Part shown: positions 30,251 to 41,810 of the stretch, one piece after another | How positions within the stretch are numbered: the stretch's first letter is position 1 | Layout: each line of letters starts with the position of its first letter | Source: Leuctra nigra | Lineage: Eukaryota > Arthropoda > Insecta > Plecoptera > Leuctridae | Direction of reading: 5' to 3' | DNA: 64,000 nt | Assembly (NCBI GenBank): GCA_934045905.1 | Contig: OW203765.1 | Coordinates: 31,777,997-31,841,996 of the forward strand | Position numbers and translations under genes: made by a program | The notes under the pieces: model-generated | Seen by the model: the letters and a program-made list of their open reading frames with translations, nothing else | The model's database searches: none | Told to the model about the DNA's origin: nothing

Positions 30251-31262
30251 CATCACAATAATTTATAGTCAACTCAATACTAAATGAATATGTTTTAGAT
30301 AGTGAATAATCAAACATAAACATGTCAAACTCACCCTGAAATTCAGCAAATTATATTTTGTACACATAATATCGGTAAAAAAAAGTGGAGACAGCGAATC
30401 ACATACCGAGGCAGAAAGGCAGATTCCCCCCACTCTCGGAACACGCCACCTAGACGCTCTGTGATTGGTTACGCGGGACGGCTAGCGCAGTGCTGAGAGT
30501 TGAGATTAAATGACTTCGCCGTCTTCTTTCAATTATAGCTCAACAAATAAAATATGTACACTAGATCTGTCAACTGCATCATGGCCACACATTATTAATG
30601 ATGTTTTGGGGAAAGTTTCAAAACTAAATCTTAAACCGTTTAGTTGCAATCACGTGGTAAACGTAATTGGCGCTACACAAAAACTACAAAATGTGAGTTT
30701 AAAGCGGTTTGAAGGGCAATATTTGGGTCCAATTTGATAAGAATTGATAATTCTGAATTAGCAGAGTTCTTCTTTAATCTTTTCTCTACAAAACACATTT
30801 TTTAAATTAATTTTTGGACAACTATATTCCAACTTATGTATTATTCTATTCAGAATGGAAGAATCGTGTTTTGAGGGGGGTTTTGGGGGGTTTTGGGGGG
30901 TAAAAACACAAAATTGAAAGTGCCAACAATGGTTTTAGGATGAAGCATAATTTTCTGAGTAGGAATATCTTTGTTGGCAGCTTTTAACACCCTGGTGCAC
31001 CACTCATGAGAAGGAGAAACATTTTTTACAAACCGATCCCAGTCTAATATGGGGATAGAGACGAGTTGAAAAAACTTTTTTTTATGGCAGAGCTATTTAT
31101 TGTGACATGATAAAAACAATAAATAGATTTCACTGTGGACCAATTATAATTTTTACTGGTTTTTACAATTGGTGGCAGATGTTGTACTTTTCTTAATGTT
31201 AAGAAAAACTCGCTTTGACCGTGTAATGCAGCATTATATGCAGCTTTCAATTACGATTCTCT
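30251..31262. other. Unassigned intron
   Basis: GGGTTTTGGGGGG repeats lie at 30876-30902. A 75-codon plus-strand frame at 30510 has no recognised features. No splice-framed exon was found. Confidence 0.4.
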
Positions 31263-31330
31263 TCATCAAGCGAGCGGAGCGAGCGACTCCACTTGAAACT
31301 TATGGCTCGAATCTCTGTTTTTTGTTTGTT
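31263..31330 (-). mobile_element. HLE-2-related terminus
   Basis: The plus strand reads TCAAGCGAGCGGAGCGAGCG, then CTCCACTTGAAACTTATGGC. The reverse complement matches the end region of the element at 16364-16960. The rest of the element is not distinguishable. Confidence 0.5.
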
Positions 31331-31483
31331 TTTCATTTGTTTATTTGTGCTTTTCGCATTAAATTTCAAACAAAGTCATGGAGTTAGTAAATTTTTCACA
31401 AAACATTTATTACTATCCAGTGCAGAGTGCTAATGATTTCCAGCAATATCGGTCTATTAGTTTCATCGGAAACTTGATTTGTA

Positions 31484-32215
31484 GTTTTTTTTAAAGAGCT
31501 TTTATTCACCAAAGTTATATACATTTTACATTAATACAATAAAAAAAGTAATGAGAAACAATAGAAATACTTGAAGCAGCGCTCCTCTACTTTCTAAACA
31601 TAATGTGAAAACAGATTGTATCATGGTTTATAAAATTGATTGTAAGCAAGTACATGAATGCGATAAGGTTACAGGAAAAATTAGTGAAGGAAAAAACCTG
31701 TGAAATTATTAATGTATAATGGAAGAAATTAAGTTTAATTTAGCTCTGTGACTGGTTTCATTTTTTCATGAACATGTATATAATGGTCTTTTGTGTTTGC
31801 ATGGTGCTGTCAGTGGGGCCTAAGTTAACAATTGAAGTGTTATAACATTTGTCGATATTATTATAAAAAGTTGCCTGTTAGGTTGAAAGAAAGTCATGGA
31901 TTGTAGGTATTTTAAAAATGAATGCAATTTAGTAATTCTCGTGCTTTTTTGAAAATTCCCTGCAAGTCTAAGGCATTTGTTCTGTACTATTTGTAGTTTC
32001 CTTAGGTTAGTTGTTGACGTGCTGCTCCAGGCCGGTGCAGCGCAGCATATGATTGGTCTAATTATCATTTTATAGATGAGTGCTTTGTTGTTGTAGCTGA
32101 GTCTGCTTCTTTTGTTGAACATTGGGTAGATGCTAGCCATTGCTGCGTAGGCTTGATGAAATTTGATCTGTAGTTTGTACTTAGCTTGGCAATGGGGACG
32201 AAAGATTAAGAAACT
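31484..32215 (-). mobile_element. LINE fragment (reverse transcriptase C-terminus, Jockey/CR1-like)
   Basis: A minus-strand open frame contains the sequence of an RT thumb and C-terminal region: KFHQAYAAMASIYPMFNKRS, IIRPIICCAAPAWSSTS and LQIVQNKCLRLAGNF. This pattern (a one-per-element PAW block, then QNK.LR) is typical of Jockey/CR1 LINEs. The 3' end has A-rich sequence near 31484; the 5' end is truncated at about 32215. It differs from the LINE at 21041, so two families are present. Confidence 0.7.
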
Positions 32216-33040
32216 CTGTGTGCAAATTGACACACAGACTCGTTGACTCGTACAAAGCCTTATTATATTAACAAGGAAAACGCTCAGTGTGACGCGTTGA
32301 TGAGCGAGCACGGGTACGAGCAAATACTCGAACCGGAAATACGTACACAACGCAAAGAAAACATATACATCCATATTTAATTGAAATATGATCACTCAAT
32401 CAATAAAAAAGTATATTATGCTTTTCATCGATACTTGAAAATAGCATCTAAGCACCCTGGTAAATACAGCAAATCAGATTCAATTCAAGTGGCACTGGAA
32501 AACATTACTTTCGATACTTCATTACTGACATATATTAAAAATGTCAATAAGTTCATACGTTCTTAACTGATTGGGATGAAATTTTGTAAAATAAGAAACA
32601 ATGTTGGTCTTAATGATCATGCAAAATATGAGTTTGATCTGAATTATCGAAGACCGTTTTCATGTTTCAGCCTATCAGGAGACATTTATTTAAATTTTAA
32701 CCAATGGATGTGTTGCGGGAAAAGCGCGCGCGGTTAAAGATCGAACTAACGAGAGAACGTTTTGGGGGTATTTGGTCGTGTAGCATGGGCTTTTGGCGTT
32801 TGCGACCGTGTGGCTATTGCTGAACGCAACTCGCGTTTTGGGGTTAATTTATGTTTGAGTGAATAACAACTGAAAGAATACTTACCTATCACTTTTCTTG
32901 TACCATTTCCCTCAAATCACTTCCCTAGTAAAACGAAAAGATCACCAAAGCATCACCATAACGTCGCAATAAGATAACTAACATCACCAAACGATCGCCA
33001 AAAGTAAACCTAGCATTACCAAAATTTTTTAGCAAAAGAA

Positions 33041-34848
33041 TCTAGTGGAGCGGTCGCTCCACGCCAGCCAAGTCGTACGGCGCGCACACTCTCAAATAAA
33101 GGCTGGAGCAAACCCACTTTTACTGTAAGCATCAAAGTGGCATTTTCGGCCTACTGGATCTTAAAATTGGGAAATCTCACATTGTTGCGATATATCTTAA
33201 TTTCGAGCTATGGCCCACCCTACAACATATACCAAATTTGGGAACAATAGGTTACGCCCTTTGCACGCTAGAGGGCCGTGAAAACAGTGTTTTAGGGCGG
33301 TTTTCATAATAATAATCTCAGTAGTAGTAGTCTCCTGGAATTCAAATCCGGTAACATGGCCACAGCCAAAACGGCTGAACCGATTGATCTCACATTTTTA
33401 CCACGTGTGCACTTTTGGCGTCTGATTTAACCTTCACCCCATGAATTTTTTGTGCCGCCATTTTGAAACCGGAAGTGACGTCATATCTCAACAACGGCTA
33501 GACCGATTGGAACGAAAATAGCGCCAAACGATTCGGACGGTCATCTTTATGAATAATCAATAGCAACAGACTAAAATTTATGTTAACGAAACCGGAAATG
33601 ACGTCATGAAATTTAATTCATCGATTGGCATTTCGGCAACAAATTTGATCCAATTATTTTGATATTTATGTAACGTATGTTCTTTTGTGATATTATTTGA
33701 CTTGATATAAAACCAACCGGAAGCCGCCATTTTGAAACCAGAAATGACATCATATCTTAATAACGTCTTAATAGATTTAAACGAAACCAACGCTAAACAA
33801 TTTAGACGGTCAACTTTATGTATTATCATCAATAATATTTGCAGTTTCCCATACTGAAACCGGAAATGACGTCACACATTTTAAAAATCGCACAAATTTA
33901 CATTTTGATGCAATAAATATACTATTTGAGACTGCTTATAATAAAATGAAATCATGTTTAAATTATAATTCAAGAGGTCAGTGATTTCAGCAGCCATTTT
34001 GAAATCGGAAGAAACGACGTAATATCTCGAAAACTGGTTGACAGATCGGTATGAAACTAGTGCCAAACGATTCGGAAGGACATCTCTATGGAATAGGAAC
34101 AGTCAAACTAGAATTTTCCTATTTATGAGGCCGGAAATGACGTCATTCAAATTTATAAATCATTATAATCCCCTCCTATACAATAAATACATATTCAGAA
34201 AGCTAAAAATGATACACATCATTTATAGTTATAAATTCTATGTGGCAGTGCAGAAAGTTCAGCGGCCATTTTGAAAACCGACGTGTTGCCATATCTCGGA
34301 ACTGGGTTGACCGATTGGAATGAAACCTTTGTTTTTTTCATGAGAATAACCAAATTGTAAAGGGTAATTTTTTTTAAAGGATTTAGTAATTGTTCATGTG
34401 ATATGTGTCACACGTAAGTTGTAAGAATAAACTAAAAAAAGTAGTGATATCCCCATAAAAACCCTCCGTGTAAAAATACCAGCCAAGTCTCTTCAACTTA
34501 AAAAAAATAATGAAATCTAAAAATTCTGCACTGAAAAGTAGTGATATCAAAAAATTAGCCAAGTCAAAACTTTATTTGAAAATCAAAAAATACTTGGCGC
34601 ATCGTTTTTTTAGGGCATTATAGGTATACTATGTATATGTATATTTCATGTATAATTTATAATTGGCTTATACTTCCAAGCTATTTATGTACACGATGCG
34701 CCAAGTATTTTTTGATTTTCAAATAAAGTTTTGACTTGGCTAATTTTTTGATATCACTACTTTTCAGTGCAGAATTTTTAGATTTCATTATTTTTTTTAA
34801 GTTGAAGAGACTTGGCTGGTATTTTTACACGGAGTGTTTTTTATGGGG
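33041..34848 (+). mobile_element. HLE-1 copy E (Helitron-like, complete, 1808 bp)
   Basis: TCTAGTGGAGCGGTCGCTCC after A; ends ATGGGG before T. The 3' hairpin is 34451-34848. About seven modules occur (near 33450, 33585, 33722, 33855, 33990, 34128, 34258), alternating stronger (GGAAGTGACGTCA) and weaker (GGAAATGACGTCA) forms. It is close in sequence to copy G on the opposite strand. Non-coding. Confidence 0.78.
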
Positions 34849-34944
34849 TATACATTACCAAAACATCACCAATTTACACCAAAAGATAACAACAAACCAA
34901 AGCATTACCAAAGCATTTCCAAATGTAAACCACTAATCCCGTCT

Positions 34945-35115
34945 TATAAACCAAAAGATCGTCAAACGATCACCATGGTTTGCAAGAGAAGGGTAAACCA
35001 AAGCATCACCATTGTAATGCTTTGGTAATCTCTCCTTGTAAACCAAAAGATCGTCAAACGATCACCATGGTTTGCAAGAGAAGGGTAAACCAAAGCATCA
35101 CCATGGTTATGCTTT
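34945..35115. repeat. Tandem duplication of about 88 bp
   Basis: AAACCAAAAGATCGTCAAAC and CACCATGGTTTGCAAGAGAA occur at 34948 and again at 35040 in the same order and spacing. The unit is part of the ACCAAAGCATCACC array of the large foldback. Confidence 0.75.
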
Positions 35116-36159
35116 GGTGATGCTTTATAATGTAATTTTCTCCTTTAGTTATCCAGTGTGCTCCAGTGCCCATTAAGCTAAGTATTGTAATTCAAATTTA
35201 GGGTAGGGATGGGCGATTCTATTTTCATAAATATTGATTTTTGCATTGATTTTCTGCATTTCGATTTATCTGTGAATCGATTCTCCCAGACTGATTTTCA
35301 CGATTATGCCATTGAGTGGAATGTTTTCTTACATTTGATAAAATAATACGCGTTAGAACTTAGAATTTATTCTACTTTTGGCTATCTATTTTTTCAACTA
35401 TCTGCATTCTGATTAATCACTGAATTAAAAAATAATAATAATCGCTGGTTGTGGGTTTGAATTACATATTGGTAAAATCTTAATGATTTGCAGTTGATAA
35501 CAGTTAATCCAATCTATGCTTTTACTGTAGGTATAACCAATCACTGTCCACTTCCATTTCACAAACATGATTGGGGCTTATTGACTTATAAATATGCAAG
35601 TCTGTTTAATTATTTACCATATATTATATTATTATTATTATTTTACCATATTATATACCATTGTAAAGTTAGTAAACTACAAATATATAGGTACATAAAT
35701 AAATACGTATTCTGTAGGTAATTATCAGAGCTGGGCGATTCAGTCCAAGAATCGATTGAGTGATTTACAATTAAAAGAAACAGTTCTGATCTCCTGGGCA
35801 GTGCTAAACACAAGATTCAATTCGAGTAAGAGGCGTCTATGAGATACCATCGTTGAAAATATTATTGCAATAGTTAACAGCAGATCCGTTCAGGTTAGAA
35901 GGTATAGAAGTTTCAGCGCACCAAAACACATCTGCCTCCATGGCACAGAGCTAGCGCTGCGAGATGTCACGACGAGGGTCCCGGCTACATTCTTCGTCGC
36001 AGTCGAATAATTTAATTTCGCATGTTTGTTACAGCTGACCAGTTATCTTCAAATATCTGGTTTAAATGTGCATACGAATGTTAATTAAAGTGTAATAATG
36101 AATTAAAGTTTTGAATTTTGTTTGTAATTATTCGTTACTCTTTGGTGACGTTTTGGAAA
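35116..36159. other. Foldback interior without features
   Basis: Inside the large foldback I see only AT-rich sequence. A weak repeat concerns GGGCGATTC followed by AATCGATT words at about 35207 and 35734. No gene is visible. Confidence 0.4.
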
Positions 36160-37420
36160 TGCTTTCGCGATGCTTTGGTAATGCTTTGGTGATGCTTTGG
36201 TAATGCTTTCGTGATGCTTTGGTAATGCTTCGGTTTTTTGTAGGTTTTCTTGGTGATGCTTTGGTGATGCTTTGGTAATGCTTTGGTTTAATTTGGCAAT
36301 GTTTTGGTAATGCTTTGGTAATGCTTTGGTGACGTTTTGCTATCCATGCATGAAAATTGGTTTGCTTTTGGCTTGCAAAAGCATCACCAAAGCATCGTTT
36401 TGTGAAACAAATGAACCTAAATGGTGATGCTTTGGTTTGCTTTTGGCTTACGTTTTTGGTTTGCTTTTGGCTTACTTTTGGCTATCTTTTGGTGATGTTA
36501 TTTTTCTACTAGGGTTACTCAAAACCACCCAAACCCTCCGAAATGCTTTAAAACAACGTTTAATATCGGACCTCACATTTCGTCTGCCGCCATCTTTAAC
36601 CTTGGTGGGAAACAAGTAGTGAAAGACCGCCAACTTTTCAAATAATCCGTTAATAAAATATTTCGTCTTTAAAATGAACTTAAACTATATTATAATTGTT
36701 GTATTGCTTACCATAATTTGTACAAATACTAATCTTTACTAGTTTCAATGTCTAATCAGCTCAAAATCATTGAAAACAATAATCAAGTTTGAATTTGAAA
36801 TATTGCGCCAACTAGGACGTTGCTGGGAAGTGGCCTAAAAGCACAAGCCACACGGTCGCAAACGCCAAAAGCCCATGCTACACGAACAAAAAACCCCAAA
36901 ACGTTCTCTCGTTAGTTCGATCTTTAACCGCACGCGCTTTTCCCGCAACACATCCATTGGTTAAAATTTAAATAAATATCTCCTGATAGGCTGAAACATG
37001 AAAACGGTCTTCGATAATTCAGATCAAACTCATATTTTGCATGATCCATTAATGGATTGCAAATATAATTAGGGCCTGAAAACAGATAAGGTTGGGTTTA
37101 CATGTGTGCAAAATTTCAGCTCGATCGAAGAAAAACTCTGACCTGCATAACCAAAATATGAGTTTGATCAGAATTATCGAAGACCGTTTTCATTTATCAG
37201 CCTATCAGGAGATATTTATTTAAATTTTAACCAATGAATGGATTTCAAAAAAAATTGGGTCTGCAAACAGAAAAGGTTGGTTTTACATGTGTGCAAAATT
37301 TCAGATCGATCGCTGAAACAGTGCAACCTGTGTATCGGCTATTAACAGAAAAAAAAACAAAAAAAAAACAGAGGTCCGTGCCGAAAGAGCCAAAAGGAGA
37401 CGCTCGCTTCGCTCGCTCAA

Positions 37421-38034
37421 TAATTACATTGGTAAAAGATATTGATAAAAATCAATTAAAAAAACTCTTTAAGGCCACGCTCACTACTCAGCCGTCTCGA
37501 AAAATTCAACGCTTCCCGAGTCTCGTTTCTGAGATAAATTGAGTTATTCCATGTTCTCTTCTGGCATCCAAGTAATATCGTGTCATTGTTAGTATAATGA
37601 AGATCTATTTTTATAGATAGATTTAAATAAGAACTTATTTTCCGCTACATAGTTGGACATACTATCAGAAAATAATTGAAGACATTACCGAAGTGTGCTA
37701 TTTTATAAGTTAGTACACAAAATGAAAGCGATTTTCCTAAGGACCTACTGAGGCTAAAGCTTTGATAATTTTCTGATGTGTGATGACACAATTGATAGGT
37801 ACCAATTTATTAAAGGTAATAAAAGACGGGAGCTGCAGTTGTTACAAAAGAGATAATGTGATATTATCTACATCAAACAAGTCAGATCTTCTTTGTACCA
37901 ACCTGTGTTTGTACAAGTTCGCAATGAGGATTGGAAGGAAATTGTTGAATACTGCGATGAGACAATGAAAAGGCTAAGTAACAATCAGTACGAAAGTATA
38001 GGTTTACGTTTGAGAAAAAACTTGAGAGAGAGAG
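37421..38034. other. Unassigned intron
   Basis: No exon, repeat tip or RNA recognised. Two overlapping 60-codon frames at 37780-38075 run into the LINE tail and are not credible. Confidence 0.4.
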
Positions 38035-39102
38035 AGAAAACTTTTATTAATAATAATAAAACACTGTCATTATAAAATGATTGCCACTTGGACACAGTAT
38101 AGCAATAATATCAAATAAGAATAACCATTTAAAATTATGAACATGAAGTGAAAATAACATGAAACAACCCTATACAATAAAACAATTTACAAATAACTTT
38201 GAAATTACTAAAGATTATGAAGCCAATGACGTTGATGAAAATGATGAGGATGATGATGATGATAATTTATTAGAAGTAAAAAGCTAATATGGACTATAAA
38301 GATGATTACGTAAAATGGAAATGGAGCCCTTGAGTGATAATATACTAATGTGAGAAATGAATGATTTACTAAACTTAAATTTACTACAAAAATCCTTAAA
38401 AAAACGAGTAATAGTGCCTCTTGAGCCGACGAGCAGTCCTATTACTTCTATCGAAGTGGCGTTGTACTTGTCCAGGAAGTAAGGGATCGTTGGATTGTAG
38501 ATAGCCTTCTTCTCCATGTCGACCTCTTCACTTTGGCCGGCATGGGATTCGAAGCGGATGGTCGGGTCCATGATGTAGCCGCGACGAGAGACTGGATCAA
38601 TGGCAATGATGTCGATGCGCCGATTGCTCTCGTCGACAGCCACACCATGGACCTCTTCTGCGACCTCCCAACCTTTCTTCCTGAGCTCGCCGGCGATGGC
38701 TGCTCGGACGGAGTGGTGGCGTGTGTTGCGCAGCAGTTCTCCATGTTTACAGAAGCCAAGAACGTGAGGGAGGGTTTCGATCTCGGTGCCGCAACGGCGA
38801 CACCGGTTCCCGTTCTGACTTCTTCCATGGAGGACTCTCACCGGCGCAACATTGGCGGTCATCTTGATACCATCACGCCATTCCGAGCTTGACAGTCCAT
38901 TCATTCTTGAGACCCATGAATTAGCCGGTGTATATTCGCTATAGAGCACAGCTCCTCGACCTTTCTGTGGCAGAGCACACCATTTGGTGTACTCCTCTTC
39001 TCGAAGGCGGTCACGAATGATCGAGGGCTTGACTGGACTTGGACTCAAACTCAAACGTACTGAACTCAAACATGAGGAGATAGTTGCAAAGTTATTGGAC
39101 AA
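38035..39102 (-). mobile_element. LINE C-terminus with restriction-like endonuclease (R4/Dong or R2-like)
   Basis: A 272-codon minus-strand frame (38284-39102) holds a CCHC finger C101-X2-C104-X8-H113-X4-C118. It continues with RHHSVRAAIAGELRKKGWEV and the endonuclease core RRIDIIAID..GYIMDP, where D164 and D179 fit the (R/K)xD-X12-14-D/E pattern. Finger plus PD-(D/E)XK-type nuclease at the C terminus is diagnostic of site-preferring LINEs (R2, R4/Dong, NeSL groups). The first 20 or so residues probably lie outside the real frame. The 3' end carries a TAATAATAATAAAA-like tail beside an AGAG microsatellite near 38020-38060. The reverse transcriptase is lost. Confidence 0.8.
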
Positions 39103-39208
39103 GAAATAGAGTCAATAGGATCAAATAAAGAGGGCGGAAGATATAAAACAACGACAAGAGGAATTAGAACTGCAAACAACCGCAGCGAGAGTTAAGCTGA
39201 AAGACTAC

Positions 39209-39421
39209 GCACACTTGGCCAAACAAAACTTGAACGTTCAATAAATCTGATAGGCTGATAAATGTAAGATCGCACCATCAGAAGTCAATCTAAGCGATCT
39301 CATTGTCTCACTCTAGTAGGTGACCTCACATTTCAATGATAATAACAAGCTTTGATTGGTTATGGGACATGACCAGCAGTCATTCAAATTTCGTCAACGT
39401 TCAAGTTTTGTTTGGCCGAGT
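39209..39421. mobile_element. Foldback element, CACTTGGCCAAACAAAAC arms
   Basis: CACTTGGCCAAACAAAACTT at the left pairs with AAGTTTTGTTTGGCCGAGTG at the right, with AACGTTCAA inside both arms. It abuts the next foldback, sharing the base at 39421. Confidence 0.65.
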
Positions 39422-39591
39422 GTACAGCCAACGCATTAAGTCGTGATCAAAGCCAATGATAAAACCAGTCTTGCAAATCACCCCTCTGTATACAAATATC
39501 TGTATTTTAGGCAACTTATACTACTTCTGTGTACGACTGGTAGTCGCGATTGGGGGTAAGTTTTATCACAACTAAATGCGTTGGCTATACA
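39421..39591. mobile_element. Foldback, short relative of the 9649-11580 element
   Basis: TGTACAGCCAACGCATTAAG pairs with AAATGCGTTGGCTATACA. Inner words AGGCAACTTATAC and GTACGACTGGTAGTCGCGA match the arms of the element at 9649-11580, supporting one family. Confidence 0.65.
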
Positions 39592-39915
39592 TACTAGCGG
39601 CTAAAGTAGCAATATAACTAATTAAACCTAAACACAGGAACAGAGACAATGAGACATTGAATCACATTTTACATCAATACAAGCAGGATAATTTGTACAA
39701 TGTTTTGTGTTTTCAACTTATAGGGGGTATTGGAATAATATTTTGAATAAGCTTGTAATAGCAGTAATAATCAGCTATTTTATCTATGCTTCATTCTCTT
39801 CTCTACCATCCTTATCGCCTTTCCCTTTCCGATTTCAAATATCCAAGTCTCTTCAAACATACGTACTAATACAGATAGTTAACTTGAACTATTTCTAACA
39901 TCATGAAGTCTTGAG

Positions 39916-40048
39916 GCAAACCCTGGAGAGCTTGAAGGTTCGTCGATCAATTTGTCAAGATTCTGCGTCGACGTCCAGAACTCAGTCATCGTCTACTCAC
40001 TGGAGCCGTGGCTATGACGCCATAATGACGTCACTGGCTACACACGCG
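39916..40048 (+). CDS. Host gene exon 5 (phase 2/0)
   Basis: A 133-nt exon after an acceptor at 39914-39915 (TTGAG), with a good branch-point match TTCTAAC about 20 nt upstream and donor GTAAGTC. The first base G completes TGG (Trp) with exon 4. It then encodes 44 residues starting QTLESLKVRRSICQDSAS, Ser/Thr-rich (TSRTQSSSTHW), ending MTSLATHA. The base composition is clearly coding-like. No domain recognised; Ser-rich stretches next to basic residues could be phosphorylated, which is only inference. Confidence 0.7.
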
Positions 40049-40191
40049 GTAAGTCTACTGGCCGAGAGCGCTGTTAGTGACGTCATTTACATTACAATAT
40101 CTATGATGTTTCTAAGAGACTTCTGTTTGGATAAAACCTGGAGGATCTCGTTTGGAATGTTTTGATATTACTAGTCTCTATCATACTTATA

Positions 40192-40500
40192 AAAATAACA
40201 CTCCGTGTAAAACCAGCAGTAGAGGTTTCAGCCTATGGTAGAGATGAAAGGTATTATTCGTCTTTGTAGGTAAGTGTAATGTGTAATAAATTTAAAATCT
40301 AAATTAAATAAAATTAAAAATAAAGCTTGCGCATTGCATTTTTTGCACCGACCAAGTCGACTTCTTCAATCTTCTTCCTATTTTCTGTCTTTCTTCGGTT
40401 CCTTTATCGTCTTCTTCTTTCTTATGTTGCCTTTTTCTTGACACAATGCGCCCAGCTCTATTTTTAATTTTATTTAATTTAGATTTTAAATTTATTTTTT
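40192..40500. mobile_element. AT-rich hairpin, distant relative of the HLE-1 3' hairpin
   Basis: AATAAATTTAAAATCTAAAT at 40285 pairs with ATTTAGATTTTAAATTTATT ending near 40498. At the left, AACACTCCGTGTAAAACCAG resembles the HLE-1 hairpin start (AACACTCCGTGTAAAAATAC), and TTGCGCATTGCA resembles its TTGGCGCATCG. It may be a diverged or third family. Confidence 0.4.
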
Positions 40501-41264
40501 GAAGTTGTGTTTTAAATTAATTAAAAACATTTATTTTGTTTTTAAAATGATTTTGAAGAATTTGTAGTTATCGCTTTTAATTTTTATAATTTTGTTAAAG
40601 TTAAGAATAATGGTTTACATAGATGTTTTCTTCGAATTTGGGCACAACGTTACGTTTATAGTGTTGTGCTTGGTAGTCCAGAGTCTAAAGCCAAATATAG
40701 GCCTAAACCCAAAACAAATTGCAACACAAGCGTTTTTGATATCGTTGGATTCAGAAAAAAAACTTCATAACATAGTAAAAGTCCTCCGAAATCAAAATAA
40801 TGGGCGTGGGTCTAATTAATCGATTAGTGAAAAATCAATCAATCTAATTATCGGTAAACTATAAAAGTAAACCACGTCGAGTTTGGTATCAAACAAAAGC
40901 TTGATGTGTCTACTATTTATTAAAAATTATTTCAAAAATAAATAAAAAAAAATCGATACCAATTACGGTTATTAATGAGCTGAAACACCCAAAAATATGG
41001 ATATAATTAAAAGTTAGGGTTGCAGCCACCCCTAATAAGCTAGATAAACGCGGTTGATGGAAAATCATTCATAAATGTGTACTTTATTACATATAAAACG
41101 TCCTCCGAAATTATCTAACTGGAAGTGGCTTTAATTGACTAATCAATTTAAAAAATCGGCGTATTTTTTTTCCTGACAAAGGGGGCTTGATGGGTATCAA
41201 TTGAAAGGTCTTTTCAATTAAATTGTAAATTCATAACTATAAATGTAACTCAGGTTAATCCAAG
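40501..41264. other. Intron 5, remainder
   Basis: AT-rich, without recognisable elements. At its right end GGTCACCCCATCAGGTCACC is a short direct duplication across the exon boundary. Confidence 0.4.
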
Positions 41265-41385
41265 GTCACCCCATCAGGTCACCCCAACACGCTGGACGTG
41301 TTCGGAGAGGACAAGTGTCTGGCGCGTAACGGCCGCAAGATGATCACGTTCACGCCGCTGGCAGCCGACGAGATGCCGGGTCGAG
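41265..41385 (+). CDS. Host gene exon 6 (phase 0/1)
   Basis: A 121-nt GC-rich exon with donor GTACGTG. The acceptor at 41263-41264 (AATCCAAG) is weak but keeps the frame from exon 5. A better-looking acceptor at 41276-41277 (CCCATCAG) would need phase 1 and otherwise hits a stop. The product reads VTPSGHPNTLDVFGEDKCL, then ARNGRKMITFTPLAADEMPG, an ordered-looking segment likely to be conserved. I do not recognise the family. Further exons must lie right of here but were not found with confidence. Confidence 0.65.
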
Positions 41386-41401
41386 GTACGTGCGGTGTTT
41401 T

Positions 41402-41810
41402 TCCTTATCTAGATAAAATTATCTAGATAACTCATCTAGATAACTTTCTGTTATCTATTATCTTACCTAGATAAATATTTAATAATTTATCTATTATCTT
41501 ATCTAGATAAATAAATCTGTTATCTATTATCTAAATCCCAGATAATAGATAACAATAAATCAATATTGCTTTTCAGCCAAATTATTTTAACAGTGTCTAA
41601 AAAAATGTATTTTATATTAAATTATTATGCAGTTATTACTCAATATTGTCTCGCAAAATGAGTTTAAGCATTTTCCCTAAAGCTCCTCTATTAAAATTAT
41701 CTTATCTATTATCTAGATAACAGAGAGTAATCTATTATCTTATCTAGATAACAAAAAGCTGAGTTATCTTAAATTTTTTTAGATAATTTTTTTTTGTTAT
41801 CTGGAGTAAC
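41402..41810. repeat. Cluster of TTATCTAGATAA palindromes
   Basis: ATCTAGATAA or TTATCTAGAT words occur about a dozen times in two blocks (41405-41550 and 41698-41800), with ATAATAGATAAC in both orientations. They surround 100 bp of ordinary sequence. This may be an inverted pair of a small AT-rich element. Confidence 0.6.

Larger units (their letters stand above)
32703..36955. mobile_element. Large foldback with GCTTTGGTGAT repeats
   Basis: Ends TGTTGCGGGAAAAGCGCGCG and CGCGCTTTTCCCGCAACA pair over about 130 bp (GTTAAAGATCGAACTAACGA, GCTTTTGGCGTTTGCGACCG). Inside, ACCAAAGCATCACCA words fill 32935-33030 and 34855-35110. Their complement (TGGTGATGCTTTGGTAATGC) fills 36160-36500, so the internal array is also inverted about the centre. 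HLE-1 copy E sits in the left half. No protein is encoded. Confidence 0.55.
32272..37420 (+). mobile_element. HLE-2 composite with nested foldback and HLE-1 copy E
   Basis: The left tip AAGGAAAACGCTCAGTGTGA lies at 32274 and the right tip GCTCGCTTCGCTCGCTCAA ends at 37420 before T. After the left 430 bp, an insertion begins near 32703 and ends near 36953. Its flanks are inverted copies: 32630-32835 matches the reverse complement of 36835-37055, and a third, direct copy of the HLE-2 part follows at 37145-37230. Host intron 4. Confidence 0.6.

Noticed and set aside
32381..32566. 61-codon plus-strand frame
   Set aside because: It lies wholly inside HLE-2 sequence that recurs elsewhere with different reading.
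38448..38892. 119-126-codon frames overlapping the LINE endonuclease
   Set aside because: Shadow frames of the 272-codon endonuclease frame, which has the diagnostic motifs.
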